A DNA stretch of 64,000 bases from Arctopsyche grandis. Its lineage: Eukaryota; Arthropoda; Insecta; Trichoptera; Hydropsychidae. Positions 35,184-51,100 of this stretch are shown here, in pieces. The stretch is from the NCBI RefSeq assembly GCF_051622035.1, contig NC_135355.1, forward strand, positions 558,001 to 622,000, read 5' to 3'. Numbering within the stretch: position 1 is the first letter of the stretch; each line of letters begins with the position of its first letter. A program made the position numbers and the translations under genes. The notes beneath the pieces were generated by a model. The model worked only from the letters and a program-made list of their open reading frames with translations. It was not told the DNA's origin and ran no database searches.

Positions 35184-38100
35184 GTGAGTACTCCCCACAT
35201 CTCAATCCCACTCTATGTATATTTAGAATGCTTATTTTCGTTTCGTTTCAGACGCTCCCTCACCCGTTTCAGACCGCGTTAGCGTTTGCGCCTGCGCCTT
35301 CCGCAAATGTCACTTTCATTTGACGTTTCATTCTTTATAATATCAATTCAACTATGTATGTACTGCACTGTTCTTATAGCTTTGCAAACATATACACATA
35401 CCTTCATTTTTGTTGTAAAACAACGCTTATTTATTATTAAAACGATGCTTTGTTTGGTAACCAAGGTAACGGATATCATTCGTCCAACATACATAAAAAG
35501 AATACCATGAAATAGTATACATATATAATTTGGTGGTGCTAAATTTAAAACTATAAATTTGGATAGTTGAGAAAAATATATCAAACTGTATACGTACGAG
35601 TATATAAATATGTACATATCAGGCAATAACGATATACTGTATGTACATATGTATAATGCATTAAGTGCCGGCATGGCTGGGCATTTTCAGATTTTCAGAT
35701 ACATATGTATATACATGCATATTAATTTTTGAAAATCTGTAAAATACTAAAGTAGCATAATTCGTACATATGTATATATGAATCAGATGCATCGAAACAA
35801 AAAATAGATATTTTCAGTACAATTTCTTTCTAATACTCTTTTTTAATCATGTTTTGTTTATATATTTTCTACTGCTTACATATTTTTTATCTATTTATTT
35901 ATACAGGTAAAAACCCATTTAAGTAAATTATATAATAAAAACGTATAATATAAATCTTATAATATAAAATTAACAATAAAAGAAAAAAGAAAATCAGAAA
36001 AGATAGTAAAAATATTCTGAATGGATCCTATAAACTGACCAAAAGTAACATTAAATATATCAATGTCCGTCTGATCATACATATGTATTATATATAATTT
36101 AAATAAACTATTTCACGTCTTCGATCCATCTATACGAATTGGAAATCATACGTCGTAGATATTTCCTTCTAAAACAGGCAAATTTAAAATGTAAATTACG
36201 CGTATGCATAATGGAAAATTCAAATATGTAGAACGCGTCTATCGGTTACAACGAGACGACAAAATTCAACAACACTTTTCGAATACTCGATACGTTTTTT
36301 TGCGTGGATCGGAAATTTTGCCCTTACGGGTCAATCGCGCCATTTGCATACAATAATCACTTTTAAAATTTAATTTTAATTTTTGTCATTGAATTTCAAC
36401 GAAGACACATGAACGTTGAACGGATAGTGATTCGTGTTGATTTATTGCTGACACGTGTTTTATACGAATGTGACACAGATAACGTGATGCTACGAATTAC
36501 TCAATCGTCGACAATGTGTCGATCTTGAAAATTTATGACGCACGTCGCAAATACATATATGTATGTACATATGTGGTTAACCCTTATATATGTACATATA
36601 TTATGGTTAAACCTTTCGAGTATTTTCGGACATAAGAAGGTTCAACTCAAAGAGTATACGTATATGTACCTACAAAAGTCGTATTTTGTGAAGTAGCAGA
36701 TCAGTGCATTGACACAATTTTCATGGGTTCATATTATTTAATATAAGTACATATATTAAATATTACATAAACAAATGAAAATTCAAAACTGAATTAAATC
36801 AGCATTGAAATTATCGAGTAAAAAATTCTAATTCGAAATATTCGTCCATTGAAGTACTTTATATTTAAATTTTTGTATAAAAACCATTATGTTGAATTTA
36901 TAATTATGAAAGTGACCTTTTGATGGTTTGACTTTTCAACAACGTTCCAGTAGAAAGTTAAAAGTAAAAGTATGCATTCATCAGAGCAAAATGAATCATC
37001 ACCGGCTTTAATTTTATCCCTCATCTAAGCCCTACGTATCTTCAAAGTTCTCTCAATTTATTAATGCAAAATTTATCACATCTATGTAAAGCTTCGAAAT
37101 TACCAAAGCTATCCGTCAATTTCGATTATTCGGACGGTTGCTCGCCCCTCTTTCATTTGGAATACGATTCTAAAATTAATCCTCAGAGAGCCATTCACAT
37201 ATGTATGAATTATATATTAACATGTATAAGTATGTGTATGTACATAGGTATGTACACACACATACACAAATTACGCATCCGTGATTTAGGACTAAAAGGG
37301 TCGATGGTTAAATATGGAGCTCTAAGAAACCAAGGGTAAAACACGATCTACAATATAATCTATAATGTTTTATAAAAATTTGCCTGTTTCAATTGAATTC
37401 GGTATACAATTAGTAGGATTCATCCAATGGCTTATTTATGCGCACCTGCGCAAGTATATCAGTTTTTTTTATTGAGAGCGGCTTGCATTTTCTTAAAACT
37501 TTTACCAAATTCGCGTCGGCATGGCATCGGGAACCATTTTCGCCACCACTTTCTTTTTTCATCTGTGGTGAAGTACCAAAGCAAAGACCACTTTCACATT
37601 TTGCCAGCGCCTCTCACCGGTATGCAGCGAAACGCCAATTGGGCGCATTCTGCCGATTCTGATCTACTTTTGTCCGCGAAATTCAAATATGACACATATT
37701 AAGTACCAATAATAAAAATATTTGTAACTGGATGTAAGGAGCGCAATCCGATACATACTAATAGGTAATTCAATTTAGATATTATTTTCAGTTGAAGTAT
37801 AATATATATGTACATAGATAGGTATGTATGTTCAAATGACATGCTGGAAGCCGCCTTTTCTTCAAAAACCGCAAAACTGTATATCGTAAAGATAAGATAA
37901 AAAAAACCAGACTGATGATAAATAATTTACCTAGGTGCATTAAAGCCTCGGTCTTTTCGACATATTGTATATTGTAATAAAAAGAGGTATGTACATTTAC
38001 TAATATCACTGACAATAAGAGTGAAACTGTTATTGTCAGTGAAATTATAATTTGACTGACTCAAGCATTTGCTTACGCATCCAGTCCCACACATGTGGGA

Positions 38101-41100
38101 TTAAAAAAAGGCAAATCGAAACAGATAGTGGAGTATGAGGTGAGTGGGAATGGACAGGATCGGGGTTTCGGGGAGTGGGGATGGAGAGGACGGGTTGTGA
38201 AGTGGTGTGGCGCGATTCGTGTCAGCGACGCACTATCATCCAACTGCCAAAAATTATGATTTCACTAATGTATTTTTTATAGCCTACTGCAGTAATTAAT
38301 ATAAAAAATGAAACGCATGGTCATGAAACATGCCTGATATGACATCGGCATTGTATTTTGATTTAGGGCAATTTTAAATAAATATGTAAGCCGTGAACTG
38401 TGCAAGATAAGAGAAACACATGTTCTGTTCGTATCCACGGATAAAGACTCGTTATCGGTCGATTCAAACTAACCGTTGAACTCGCACTCGGTTTAAGATA
38501 ACATTGTCTCGCTGAGTTAGAATAAGTCGTAAAGCAAATTTATTGTTTTGCTGTTAAAATGGAGAAATTCAATTCAGGCAAGCAGTCGCGGGTCGTGACT
38601 AATGTGGACTTATGTACATATGTATGTATGGGGACTAATTTTTGGATAATCGCTTTTGTGGGCTGAAACGATTCAGACGATTTCCGTTCTGTGTAACCGC
38701 GTTAATTATATTGTAAATAACACATTTCGGCGTTTTACTAAACGACTAACTTATCCACATTATTCAGTTCAGCATTTAACACGAATAAACATTCATTATT
38801 CGTTCTGTTTGCCGAAATCCGTGCCGTTGAAAATATGCAGAGCATGATGAAATTCGCTCCAGATGAAATAACGTTGGAAATCTACGCAAATTTGAATTTA
38901 AGGCGAAGAAAACTTTTTTTAATTACATCAAGTGCTAAGTAGAGTAAATAATTGTCTTCATGCCATACTTTTGGATTTTTTTTTCAATTTTATTCATACA
39001 ATAATAAATACCTACCATGTAATCAGGGTTTTTTTACGTATCGAATGATTTTGTATAATATGGGAATAGCATATACATACATATATATATATATACAGAA
39101 ATAGTGTGAATTGGAATTTGACTGAATACTTGTTGATAATAATGTATGGGAATACTAGAATGTCACATGAGATTTTTAAGTACAATTCATAATATACATA
39201 TGTAGGTCTGTATTTACATACATTGATGACGCTTTCATTACATTAGTTTTATTTTTACTTTGTTTATTTTAAAACACTAAACACATCAACTAATTTGCCG
39301 CTTTAGCAAAGGTAGAAACAAAAGCTGTCAATTTGTTTTTTGACAGAAGCTGTCAACAGTTTTTGGTGACAAATTTAATTACATTTTTACAAGCCTCTTC
39401 TATATTTGCCTTCGCTCGTTCGTCTGACAACATTTGGATTTGATATACTAAATTCTTCTGATCGTTTTGAAACTTTGCCATTTTGCGCGGTTTGGTCAAC
39501 AATGTATATTCAAACCAAATCCCCCAGTTCAATGGTGAAAAATAATCACAATAGACAAGTTTAAAAAAAGCTACAATTTTGACGTGAAATGGTAAGTTGC
39601 CGTATTTATTTTTCCTTTTCGCACCCTCTCGCTTTGACTTTGATAACTTTTTCACACTATATCTTATAAAATTTTCATTGTAGGTTCTCATTCTCTCATC
39701 TAGATATATTTTTACTTCAATTATATTTTTAATGTAAATTCGAATTTTGAAATTTGCTGTTTTATTCAACGTATGTCACATATTATGTACTATATTAAGT
39801 ATGTGATATTGATTGAAAGCGGAATTTTTAATAAATCACATTTGAAGATGGAATGTATAATACATACATATTATTTATTCATTTATATAATTTTAGCTAT
39901 TTAGCTAATTTAAAAATACATTCTTAATTACTTAACTCTAAAATGTTATTACTAGTACATATGTAATACGCATTTATTATGTTACTATTGGCAATGGTGC
40001 ACATAATTGTACACTCGGTAAAATATCACAATTTGGATCAATGTAATGAATAATTCATTAATAATTTAAAATTGAATTAATTTATTTTGAAAAAAAAAAT
40101 GTTTTTGTCGTTCTGAACGAAGTGATATGCCACGTCTCTTTTCATGATATACGATTCCAGGGGGAGAAAAAGAGACGGATAATGGTGTTAACAGCGATTA
40201 CCTCGTACACACGCACGCACGCACGCCCGCACGCATTAGACAATTATTATATACGATAACTCGAACAATGTGATCGAATTAGATTACATCTGCAAGACGT
40301 TAAACTATCACTAATAACTAATGCTTCGATATGATTTGCACAAATCGATTGCAATTGGATAATCATCGTTCGCAATTACGTTATTGTCACGTTGACATTG
40401 TCCACGCATTGACAATTGCCAAATGCTAAATTAATTTATCGGATGCAAATACATATCTACGTAAATTTGCAATGCGATATTGAAATTTATGTACGTACAT
40501 ATTCACTTTTTGTGACACGTTTCAATAGAACTGTAATGATAATTGCGTGAATCGAGCTTTTGGTAATATACGTACAAACATATGTACATATCTATGTATG
40601 TATATATGTACATATGTATGCAACGCGCTTTTAAATTTGATTTGATTGATACCTTTTTATACACACTGTTTGATATCAATCGTGCGAAATGACATACTCG
40701 CATGATCGTCGACACATTTATTATTACATATATGATTTGTACGAATATTGCGCCTGTTTTTTTGACGTTAATTTTATTTGAAAATGTATTAAAAATTAAA
40801 ATCATTGCAACAATCTTATAAATAAATGTTTGAAATTGGATAATAAATGTATTTCAAGTACTATCTCCGATTGTAACCATAATTTGAAATAAATTTTTAC
40901 ACAGTCTTGTTAAAATACGATATATGAAATGTTTTGTTATCAAAAAAACAGAATAGGCATGTAAAAAGATAATATATATTGAAATTGATTTGTTACAATT
41001 AACACTAAAGATGAAGAACGATATATTTTTTTTAATTTGTGTGAAGTAAAAAATATATATTATCATTTGAAGATTTATAAATATACATATGTATTAAAGA

Positions 41101-42079
41101 AAAAAACAGCAATATAAAAATGATTACATGATAAAAGAATACATAAAAAAATTGTGTTTCTTTTATATGTATAATATTTGTACGCTTAAAAAATAAAATA
41201 AGAAATAAGACTCAGATCGTTTGAAAAACTACAAATCCATTGTTTTAATTAGGTCAGCATTTTTATATAAAATTTGATATGGACATTTGATAATTTACTT
41301 TTGCAACAGTAAACTATAAAGCAACCTAAAATGAATGAATTAACGCACCTACATGTGTACATATGTACATATATGCGCATCTTGCATATATTCACTTTCG
41401 CGACGATGCCAAATACTCGAGCGTTAAAATGACCAAGTATCATATTTTCAATAATTATTTCATGTTTTTTAACGGTGCACTTTTGATTGTTAAATGATTG
41501 AAACATTTTTTTTTATTTAACAGAAATATATTCACTTAATGCGAAATTTATTTTATTCTAATGCGCAAATGACTCGTTCTAAAGAGCAAATTTATTTTCA
41601 TATTTCTATATGCACCGTTAAATCTTACTCATTGTTTATTACATATGAAAATATTTCAGACATACATACATATATCTATTAAATTCTGTTTTATTTCTTG
41701 AATACAATTGAAGAGTTTGTGATACAACGTTGTTTATGTACTTGTTTTTTCGCATTTTTTTATGCATAATTTCTGTAAATAGACGCATATCTAAATATAT
41801 TGAATTATTCCATTTTGTGCGACAGTTTGGCAAATAATCACAGTTCTTTTTAAGAACTATGGAGCATTTGTATGCACGTTTATTTGTTTAACAATAAATT
41901 GTTGCAGTAGAAGAACCGGTCTTGGAACGGTAATTCATCGTTGCACAGTTTTGCTTTCTCTCGCGGTCACTAACTCGAAGTTGACATTGAATTGGATTCG
42001 CTCTTGTCATTGCCAGTGAAAACTGTTACTTTCACATCATTATGTCTAACTACATACATACATACATACGTACATATAT

Positions 42080-42114
<35 letters not shown>

Positions 42115-45100
42115 AGATCATAATTGAATTTAATTAATGTGCGGCTTCGATGCTAATCTCGTTGAAGATTAATTCACCCGCATTAATAATCATTTCCAAA
42201 GCGATACAAGTTCGTTATAACGTATCAACTGGCAGTTTTCGAATTGGCGTTTTGTAATAAATTACAATATAATCAGAAAGGGAATTTCACCTGGTGAATT
42301 TTTGAAAAGAAAGTGCTTTTTGTCGTGGCTGGCCATCGCGTTTAAAATTGTGGGTCACATTCACGGCAGATGTCGAATCGGTTACTCGTTCAGCGATTGT
42401 CAACCTTTTCTATGCTATCAATACAATACATTTTTGTGTTTTGTTACAAATCCTATCTACTCTATATTGTACATAAAAATTGAAAAATATTTTAACTGTA
42501 CGTAAACTGATATAATGACTATTTAGCACTTACATACATATTATTTATAAGGAGCAATATGGGACTAACCCATATTTATTTCCTTCAAGATTTGTCATGG
42601 GCATGGTTGGCTATACTTCTCTTGAATACAGCAGGAATGTTGCCCTCATCAAGTTCTTGTTTTAAATTTTTAGAGGTTTTTTCTCATGCCAGTCTATACT
42701 GGCGGAGATTGGCCTTCATGCTCTGGAGAGTTTGAGCTGGACCCTCCATCTTCCTCCATTTCATATTCCTGTGGCAAAAACTGTGGCAGATTTTAATTCT
42801 CCCACTCCTCGAGGCCTCCGTTTCTTAAATTCACTGAATGGTGCCATTGACATTTGTCATATCTCTTTTCATTCGCTGCATCGCTTCCTCGGTTACCAGG
42901 GTCGCTATGTATTTTATTTTCGGTTTAGTACATTCGTCGCTTTGGAGTAATCTGTTAGGCGAGTGTGCATGATTAATTGATATTGTAACGTACGCCGCGG
43001 ATTAAGCGAATAGAATCCCAGAGACTGTGTGACCGTTCAAAGATTATCTGTAACGGATATCTGTTAACGGATTAACTAAATGCATACCGTGCGACTGGTA
43101 TAAGTGGGTTTTAAGGATTAGCGACAAGCTAAGTGCATGAAACAATGTTTGCACTTCTCATACCGTGGGAATACATATCCGAATACGTGACTATACAGTA
43201 GGTAAACAGATTAGACGTCCTGAGAGACCGTGAGACCGGTGTAAGTGGTTTTAGGGATTAGCGACAAGCTAAGTGCATGAAAGCTAAACAATGATTGCAC
43301 TTCTCATACCGTGGGAATACATATCCGAATACGTGACTATACTGTAGGTAAACAGATTAGACGTCCTGAGAGATCTACCCCTTATAAGGCGGTACGTAGG
43401 CGATATCATGTCATTCTGGACGGAGCACTGGCAATACGTGTATCTCCTGAATCATCAATAAATGCTGTGAAACGACTGTTGGCCTTTTACTTGGATCCTC
43501 CACCCACCCCTACGCAACAATATAAAATAAATAAATAAAACAATATATACAGATTTAAGGCAGTATTGCACAATGTACATACGTATGAAAATAAATATAT
43601 GTCGGAATATACAGAAGTAATATTATGTATTTAGCATATTATCAAAAAAAGTCCAGTCATTATATTGGAAATTCGAATATTTTAACGAATCACTGTTTGT
43701 TTTAATTTTGATACGGTCGTCATTAAATTTGCATCCCTTTCAATTGGAACCTATTGTTTTTACTTTATTTTGTTACTTTTACGTAGCTCTATCGTCATTT
43801 TCGTATATTAAGTATCATCCTGGAACGTTTATGGCGAATTTTGCACGAGGAGAATTGTTCAGTATAAAAAGTTAATTAAGAACAGTTCGCTTCAAGTGGT
43901 GACCGCAACACGATATGAACATCTGCCGAAGAACGAGCGAACGCACTCCAAATTCTAAAAGGGGATTCAAAACCATCGTTCCATTAAATTTTATGTTACA
44001 ACAATTTCATGTTATATTAATCTGTTGATTTTTCTGGAGCAAACCATTTTGTATACCTTCAACTTCAACAAAAAGTGAAAATTCAATTTCTTTTCAATTT
44101 CTATTCAATTTACACACACCTACATACATACATATGTACTATCAAATAACTTTCTAACTTAAACCGTAGTGATTTCAATGTTTTGTTTTTCACTGATGGT
44201 ATTTTCAAAAAATAGCATTAGACATTTATCAAAACAGCCTTCTCGTATTAATCAATTTCAATTGATATTATGTTATTAATTCATTTCAAAATTCTGTCTC
44301 TAATTATGGATCAGGTTGATTTAGTTTGTTCGATATATATTTTTCGATTTTTCTTCCACTATTTTTTTCGACCCCTTAAACATGTGTGATCTTCACGAAA
44401 AAAATCAAGTATAATTCTTCTATCAATGTTATGATAATAAAAAAAAATCACATAATTTAATAAACCGGAAGTGGGATTTTATCCTCTTAGAAGGGTCAAA
44501 AATGTTGTCGCCTGGATACTGTCCACACCCCTGAACGTATTAAGCTGAAAAATTATATTTGTATTCTTTATGTACTAACTTAGATTTGGTAACGTTTTGG
44601 TCAGAATTCGTAAACCGGAAGTAGTATTTTTTTAATTTACTTTAGGCTAGTATTCATTTGGTTACTTTTTCGATATCATTCAATACACATTTTATTTTAT
44701 TGTATTTATCAGAGATCTGGAGCAACCACTTTTTTGAGTTGCTCCGCTCCGACACCTCAGTACATGCTCCAGCTTCGTTCCGTGCTCCGAATAGTTTTAA
44801 TAGGAATCGTATTATTTATTTAATTTATTAATTTTATTCATATACATATGATAAAAAATTATAAAATTTAAATTATAAGACTTGAGATCTTTCGATTTTC
44901 GATCTTTGCCTTCCGATATTTGCGTTTTCGGGCGTTTCACTTTCGGTCCCGTCAGGGAGACCGAGTATACATACATATGTATGTATGCATACCTATGTAG
45001 ATATATAAAAACGGAACGATGGTCAACGGTTGTGTACCGGTTGAGTCAGTGGTGTAAAGAGAGCAATAGAAATATGGTCTCTTTCGTTCTCGTACAACAG

Positions 45101-48100
45101 ATTCCGTTAGCGGTCACTCACTCTCAGCTGAGAGGAGAAAGTCATCTCCAGGGGTCCACAGACAACGTCAAATAAACGCCCTTTTCTCTTGCGGTTTTCA
45201 AACTTTTCACGGCCTTTGCAAATATACGTACATACATACATATACATATTAAGTACAAGAAGAACGACCCCGCTCTCACTTCATATTTTCAACGGTAAAA
45301 TTCATCACACCAAATCCATTTCGATTAAATCAACTCTATATCATATTAAAATTTCCTTTGTACATATATTATTTTCGTAATGGTTTCTTAGTACATACAT
45401 ATATGCACTCTCAATAAATTATTATACATATGCATACTTATCGAGTCTAATTTTGCGACATGAAGTTTGAAAACTTATGTCTTAAGTCAATAGGGTACAG
45501 TAGATTTTTCAGAATGATGTAGATGGGTTCTGGGAATATTTTACGCATACACAAACATACATAGTTAGCGATGTGATAATTTAGATTTATATTAAATGTA
45601 ATTAGTGCTTTGAAATAAATAAAAAATACAAAGGTAAATATATATATTATATTATAATATAAAGAAAGCGTGCACGGTCACCGCTCCGAGGGATATTTAA
45701 TTAAAAACGACTATTATTTTCAGCGAAAGGCGATTAATGTCTCATCATTTCAGACGTATTGGATTTGATGCCTCCAGGGTTTTCAGAAAATATAATATTT
45801 ATACGTAAAAGAAATTTCTCAGTCTTTCTCGCATTAATATTGCGATACATAAGTATATATTATACCTATATACATATATACTACACACGTGTACCTACGG
45901 AAAGATCAAAAATAATTTTAATTGATTATTTTATTGTATGATATTGAATTTTTTGTTTCAGTTTGATCTTTTGGAATATATTTTTCCAATAATTCAATTC
46001 AATTCGTTTTCATTGTAGACAAAATTCTCAGCCATGTATTTTCAAAAAAGTATCCAATTTTTATCGCAATCGAGAAATCACAAACACTCGAGTTTTATTC
46101 AAAGATTGCTACATAACTATGTACCTATGTATGTACATATGTATGTTATTCTTATTAATGAAATATTAAATATAATCAAATAAAATAATATAGTATTGTA
46201 CGAACGAATCATTGGCAAAGAAAATCTCGTCGAAAAGAAAACCATACATAAGCCGATTATTGACATCATGAGAATAGGTACGTTCCTTGATTGGCTGAAA
46301 CGAATCCCATTATACTAATATTTGTTGGGATTACTTGAAAGATTCGTTATTTTTGTACGATTCATATTATTTTCCTTTCTATTCTTCATTTTTTTTTTAT
46401 ATACGGCCAGATTGATCAGTATAAAATGACCATATTTTACATTATACACTGCACCATTTAATTTTATACGTACATATTTATTGAAAAGATCTTTAAATGA
46501 TAATTAAATTCAATATTTTATTGGAATTTTATACTTATGTACTTCTATTATATTTTTGCAGTTATCACAGGATCAACAGATGGCGTTGGAAAAGCGTACG
46601 CTAGAGCTGTGAGTATCATACATTTTTACAATTATTTATTTTTTTAATTAAATATTATGTACACATGTATGTAAAAATTACATCAAATTTTCTTGGTCCT
46701 ACGACGCAAATATATACATATGTATTATATATGCGCGTGTGTGAATATAAAGTTATCAGGGAATCGATTTGGGAAACTGTAAGCGCATTATAGCACCACT
46801 CAGTTCGATGAAATTCTCGATTCTGTTCGGCACGAATAAGAAAGAGCTTTCAAGTAGAGCTAAAAGCCATATTGGAAAATAAATAATATTATTTCAGATC
46901 TAAAAAATACACACGCGAACATTATATTTTTTTATTATTACAATCCATTTATACATAAATATGTATTTATAAATTTTTAATTTGTTAACAGTTGGCTAAT
47001 AAAGGATGCGATATTATACTGGTGAGCAGAACAGAATCTAAGCTTAGCGAAGTTGCGGCTGAAATAGGTGAGTTTTTTTTCTTTTAATTAATTTATTAAA
47101 TATGGTTGTGTAAAAATGTTTATTTGCTTATTTTTTTTTAATTTCGATTTATTGTGCTATTCAGAGCGAGATTTCCACGTGAAAACAATGTGTATTGTGG
47201 CAGACTTTACCGAAAGCGAAAACATCTACGATCATATCGAGAAGCAGCTTTTGGGATTGGAAATCGGCGTTTTGGTGAATAACGTCGGTGTATCTTATCC
47301 ATATCCGGAATATTTCTTGGATTTACCTGAGAAGTAAGTCCATATCGAAAATAATTCGCGGATCATTTGTACTAATCATGCGTGTACTAGATTTTTAAAT
47401 TATTCTATGTACACATTCAATTATTGAACTAATATTGAGCACATATACATAAGTATATGTATTATAGTAGAACTTTGCGATTTCGCCAAATCTAATAATT
47501 AGCCATTTATTTTGTTTACAAATAAATAAGACGCGCAATGTCATCTCACTCTGTTATTTATTTGACTTTAAAGCCATTTATGAACATACATCTATGTTAA
47601 GCTAAATTTAACCATCAAATGTGTGTCACTATTCTGTGAGTCTGGCTGAGATAACGCCGTACTATAACAGTCGTTTCGATTCGACATACATATGTAGGTC
47701 ACAGCTAAACCACTGCCAAAACGTATATATGAATACAATACAATACAATATTTGCTGTCAATATTTCCCTTGACAGAGAATTTAACGCCATCTATTGAAA
47801 AATAATTTAATTAATTAATTATTGTTTCTATTGGTGTTTTATATTGTAAGTAATTAGTTAGTTTTTACCTTTTTTATATTAAACAATTAAATATAAATAT
47901 TTAATTAAATATATTTGAAAATATTCGACCGCGCGCGGATTGAACCGACACATTTATTTTTATTTTTTTTTATTTAATAACTAGTACGAATATGATAACA
48001 AAAGAAAAATACTTCTATATATATTGTTTCTTACCAATGTTTCCTCTGGGGAAATAGACGGCGCTAAGTCTTTTGCGCCATCTATTGAAAATTTATTTAA

Positions 48101-51100
48101 TTAATTAATTAATTTTTCCATTGGTGTTTTATATTGTTTACATGTATATGGGTAGGTAGTTTCTACCATTTTAAATTAAATATAAATATTAAATTAAATA
48201 TATTTAAAAGGTATTCGAAAAAAATTCGACCGCGTGCGGATCGAACACAAAACCGATAAACTTCTTTTAATTCAATTTCTTTTAACTTAATATGCCAACA
48301 CCCATGCGATGATATTTCATCGGGTACATCACTAGTGTAATAATAAATAATATGCCAGTAAGTAATATTCAAAGCAATAGGCTAAAAAACATAGAGATTG
48401 AACGCATGCGGTTCGACCTTTTGTGACTCTAAATTTGTATAATTTTTTTTCTTTGGCTTGCTCGGTTTTTGAAAACATTTTTGTCCCTTCAGTCGTCGGG
48501 AGAGAAACCCATCCCTAGGGATGGAGAGGGTCCCCATTATCGCGGTCCGGCAATGGAAAACAAACGAAATGAAAGCGAATACACACAGAGTAGTACATAC
48601 TATCCGTGGGAAAAAATGCAGCCCTTTTCCGAGTTTTCGCACAGTTACATCTAAATACACACTTACATACCTACATATATATGTATGTATTACATATATT
48701 TGCGGAGAAAATATGTAAAGTGTACGATGTTTATCTGCATCAAAGCCAATATTTATCTACACTTATAATGTATATACATATATAGATACATTTGAATATT
48801 AAAGGAAAGCTATTTAGTATTCGCCACTCGAAATGTGAAATATTTCAGATATGTTTCTTTAATTATTAATCCCTTATCACCCAAGTTTTATCATATTCAA
48901 TTTATACAGGTAAAAACCAATTTAAATAAATGACATAGTAAAAACATAAAATGATATCTTATAATATAAAATTAACAATAAAGGAAAAAAGAAAATCAGA
49001 AAAGATAGTAAAAATTAAGGAAACAAAATATTGTGAATGGATCTTATGAGCCGACCATAAGTAACATGAAATATGTCAATGTCCGTCTGATTAGCTACTA
49101 AATGGTTAAAAAGCCCTATGGCTGTGCATTTAAAAGAATGTTAGTTTTCGCTATAATTGGCGAAAACAGAACACGTTTGCGTATTCTAAAATAATTTTCT
49201 GGTGCATATAAAATGAATGCGCTAAGAATTGGTGGGTTATAAATATTATACATATTTCCACGAAGAACAAGGAACATATTCAAGACTGACTAAGCCCGTC
49301 ATTCCCAAATTAAATTTGCTTGGATATAACCAAGGGTAGTATCCATAAATTTTATAATAGAGAAACCGACAGAATTTTTTGTGAACTTTTTCTAATAAAT
49401 TAATATACAACTTTTTGTTAGGTGACCAAATTATGCAGTAAAACTCCAAAATGGACCTGAAAAAAGAATTGTAAAGGCAAATCATAGAGTTGAAATTAGA
49501 CAACAAATAAGATTGTTTGATTATAAATGCTAATTATGTAAAGTGTACCTCAACCAATGTAATCTCATATTATTTCAATGCGTCTTCCTTATAATAATGA
49601 ATTAAACATACATACGTAGTTAAAATATTGTGATCGAAGTTTATTCCTATTCCAATTGTTGCTTTGTGTATTGGAAAAGGCATTTTTCATCAAGTATATA
49701 ATAATATATCTACATAGAATGGAATATTGGATATCTATAAAGCATTGCGTGTGAATTCTTCAAAGCACTCGATCCCGATCTTATTTCCTTTTCTTTGTGC
49801 GACAACCGACAATACTTACTCACACACACACACACACAGCCTCGATGAAATCTATTAATAATAATGCGGTCTCAACAGTCTATTCAATTCTTCAACTGCA
49901 TTACATACGAGTATATTTTTGGCAAAAAATCTAAATCGAAATTCAAACCACTTAATCCTACACTATTAAACGAGCAATATACATATTTATTTATCGATTT
50001 TAACTCGAAAATTGAAGATTTTTAATGTTTTTTTGACATAAAATACCCATCGACACGAGTTCGGACTTCATTTAAGGGTTCAAATTATCAAATTCGCCGT
50101 CTTATGTAATCTAGGAATCGTCTAGGCAATCGACTAGCCTCGTAAATGTATCTGAAAAGCCATTTATTTATTTATTTCTAAGTGGAAATTTACAGAGTTA
50201 AATTATTCAAGTATGCGCAAAATATAAATTTATTTATTTTTATTTATATATATATTTTAGCTATCAAGCTAATTTAAAAATACATCCTAATTATTATACT
50301 TAACTCTAAAATTTATAATTAACTTATATGTACTGTCCCTCACAGAGGTGTCTCTTCGCACCTCGCAGGAATGCATCCATGTTTTTAGCAGACCTGATGC
50401 ACTCAGGGAGGGCATTATACATGAGCACACCCCTGTGAAAAACACCCCCAGCCGTCTTATTCTTTCTTACTCTACTTACAACTAGTTTGTCCTTATTTCT
50501 AGTATAAAAACTATGTTTATCTCTATTCCTTATTGTATAATCATCAAAATACTTAGGTAATAACTTATGATCTAACTTATAAACAAAAGACAATGTACTA
50601 ATATTTAGACTAATTCTAATACTCATCCATCCTAATTCATCTAACATACTTCCAATACTCTTAAATCTACTCACATTCAAAATAGCTCTCATAGCTTTAT
50701 TCTGTATTTTTTGCATTTTTTCTAAATGTTGGCCACTAAACAAATTAAGCACAGTGGCACAATAAACCACATGTGGCAAGACAATTGAATTAAACACTAA
50801 AATTTTACTTTTTTTACTTAAAATATTTCTTAATCTACATAATACACCAACTTTTCTAGCCATTTTTTTATTATATAGTCAGCGTGCATTTTAAAATTTA
50901 GTCCTGAATGAATGAACTTATCATCAATTCTAATTTCATTCAATATATTTTAATTTTTACCATTCAACCACATCATTTTTGTTTTATTCACATTAAACTT
51001 TAATTTATTTTCACACAACCAGTCATTCACATAATTTAATTCTATATTTAAAATCTCAGACATTACATCAACATTCTTTCCAATTATATATATCAATGTA

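Larger units (their letters stand above)
35184..46561 (+). other. HSD17B12-like intron 1 (11.4 kb)
   Basis: Flanked by gtgagt and tttttgcag. It contains a LINE 3' UTR copy (35900-36077), a 13-bp-arm hairpin (38006-38042), a partial repeat (39300-39560), a LINE tail-like block (39870-39960), a (CACG)n tract (40209-40234), an (AC)n tract (42082-42112), the solo LTR (42984-43519) and a repeat fragment (44320-44650). 37430-37700 and 42300-42960 have higher GC but no recognised domain. No nested gene is supported. Confidence 0.7.

Noticed and set aside
34661..35187. Open frames of 94 and 165 codons across the simple repeats and exon 1 of the reductase
   Set aside because: They run out of frame with the MSFSSLEKVG start and are made of repeat-coded His/Pro/Thr runs.
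37427..37702. Overlapping 91- and 74-codon frames in intron 1
   Set aside because: No domain recognised; probably chance in a locally GC-richer intron segment.
38006..38042. Hairpin considered as a microRNA precursor
   Set aside because: A 13-bp stem with an 11-nt loop is too short for Drosha/Dicer processing and the flanks do not extend the pairing.
39353..39769. 138-codon minus-strand frame in intron 1
   Set aside because: Part of it overlaps a dispersed repeat (similar to 27840-27895); Lys/Asn/Ile-rich composition matches the AT-rich background and no domain is visible.
40209..40234. CACGC repeats considered as a CRISPR-like or satellite array
   Set aside because: A short simple repeat of 4-bp units with no spacers; no CRISPR array is present anywhere in the window.
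43311..43538. 75-codon frame considered as a retroviral-type gene
   Set aside because: It lies wholly within the solo LTR and has no similarity to gag, pol or env.
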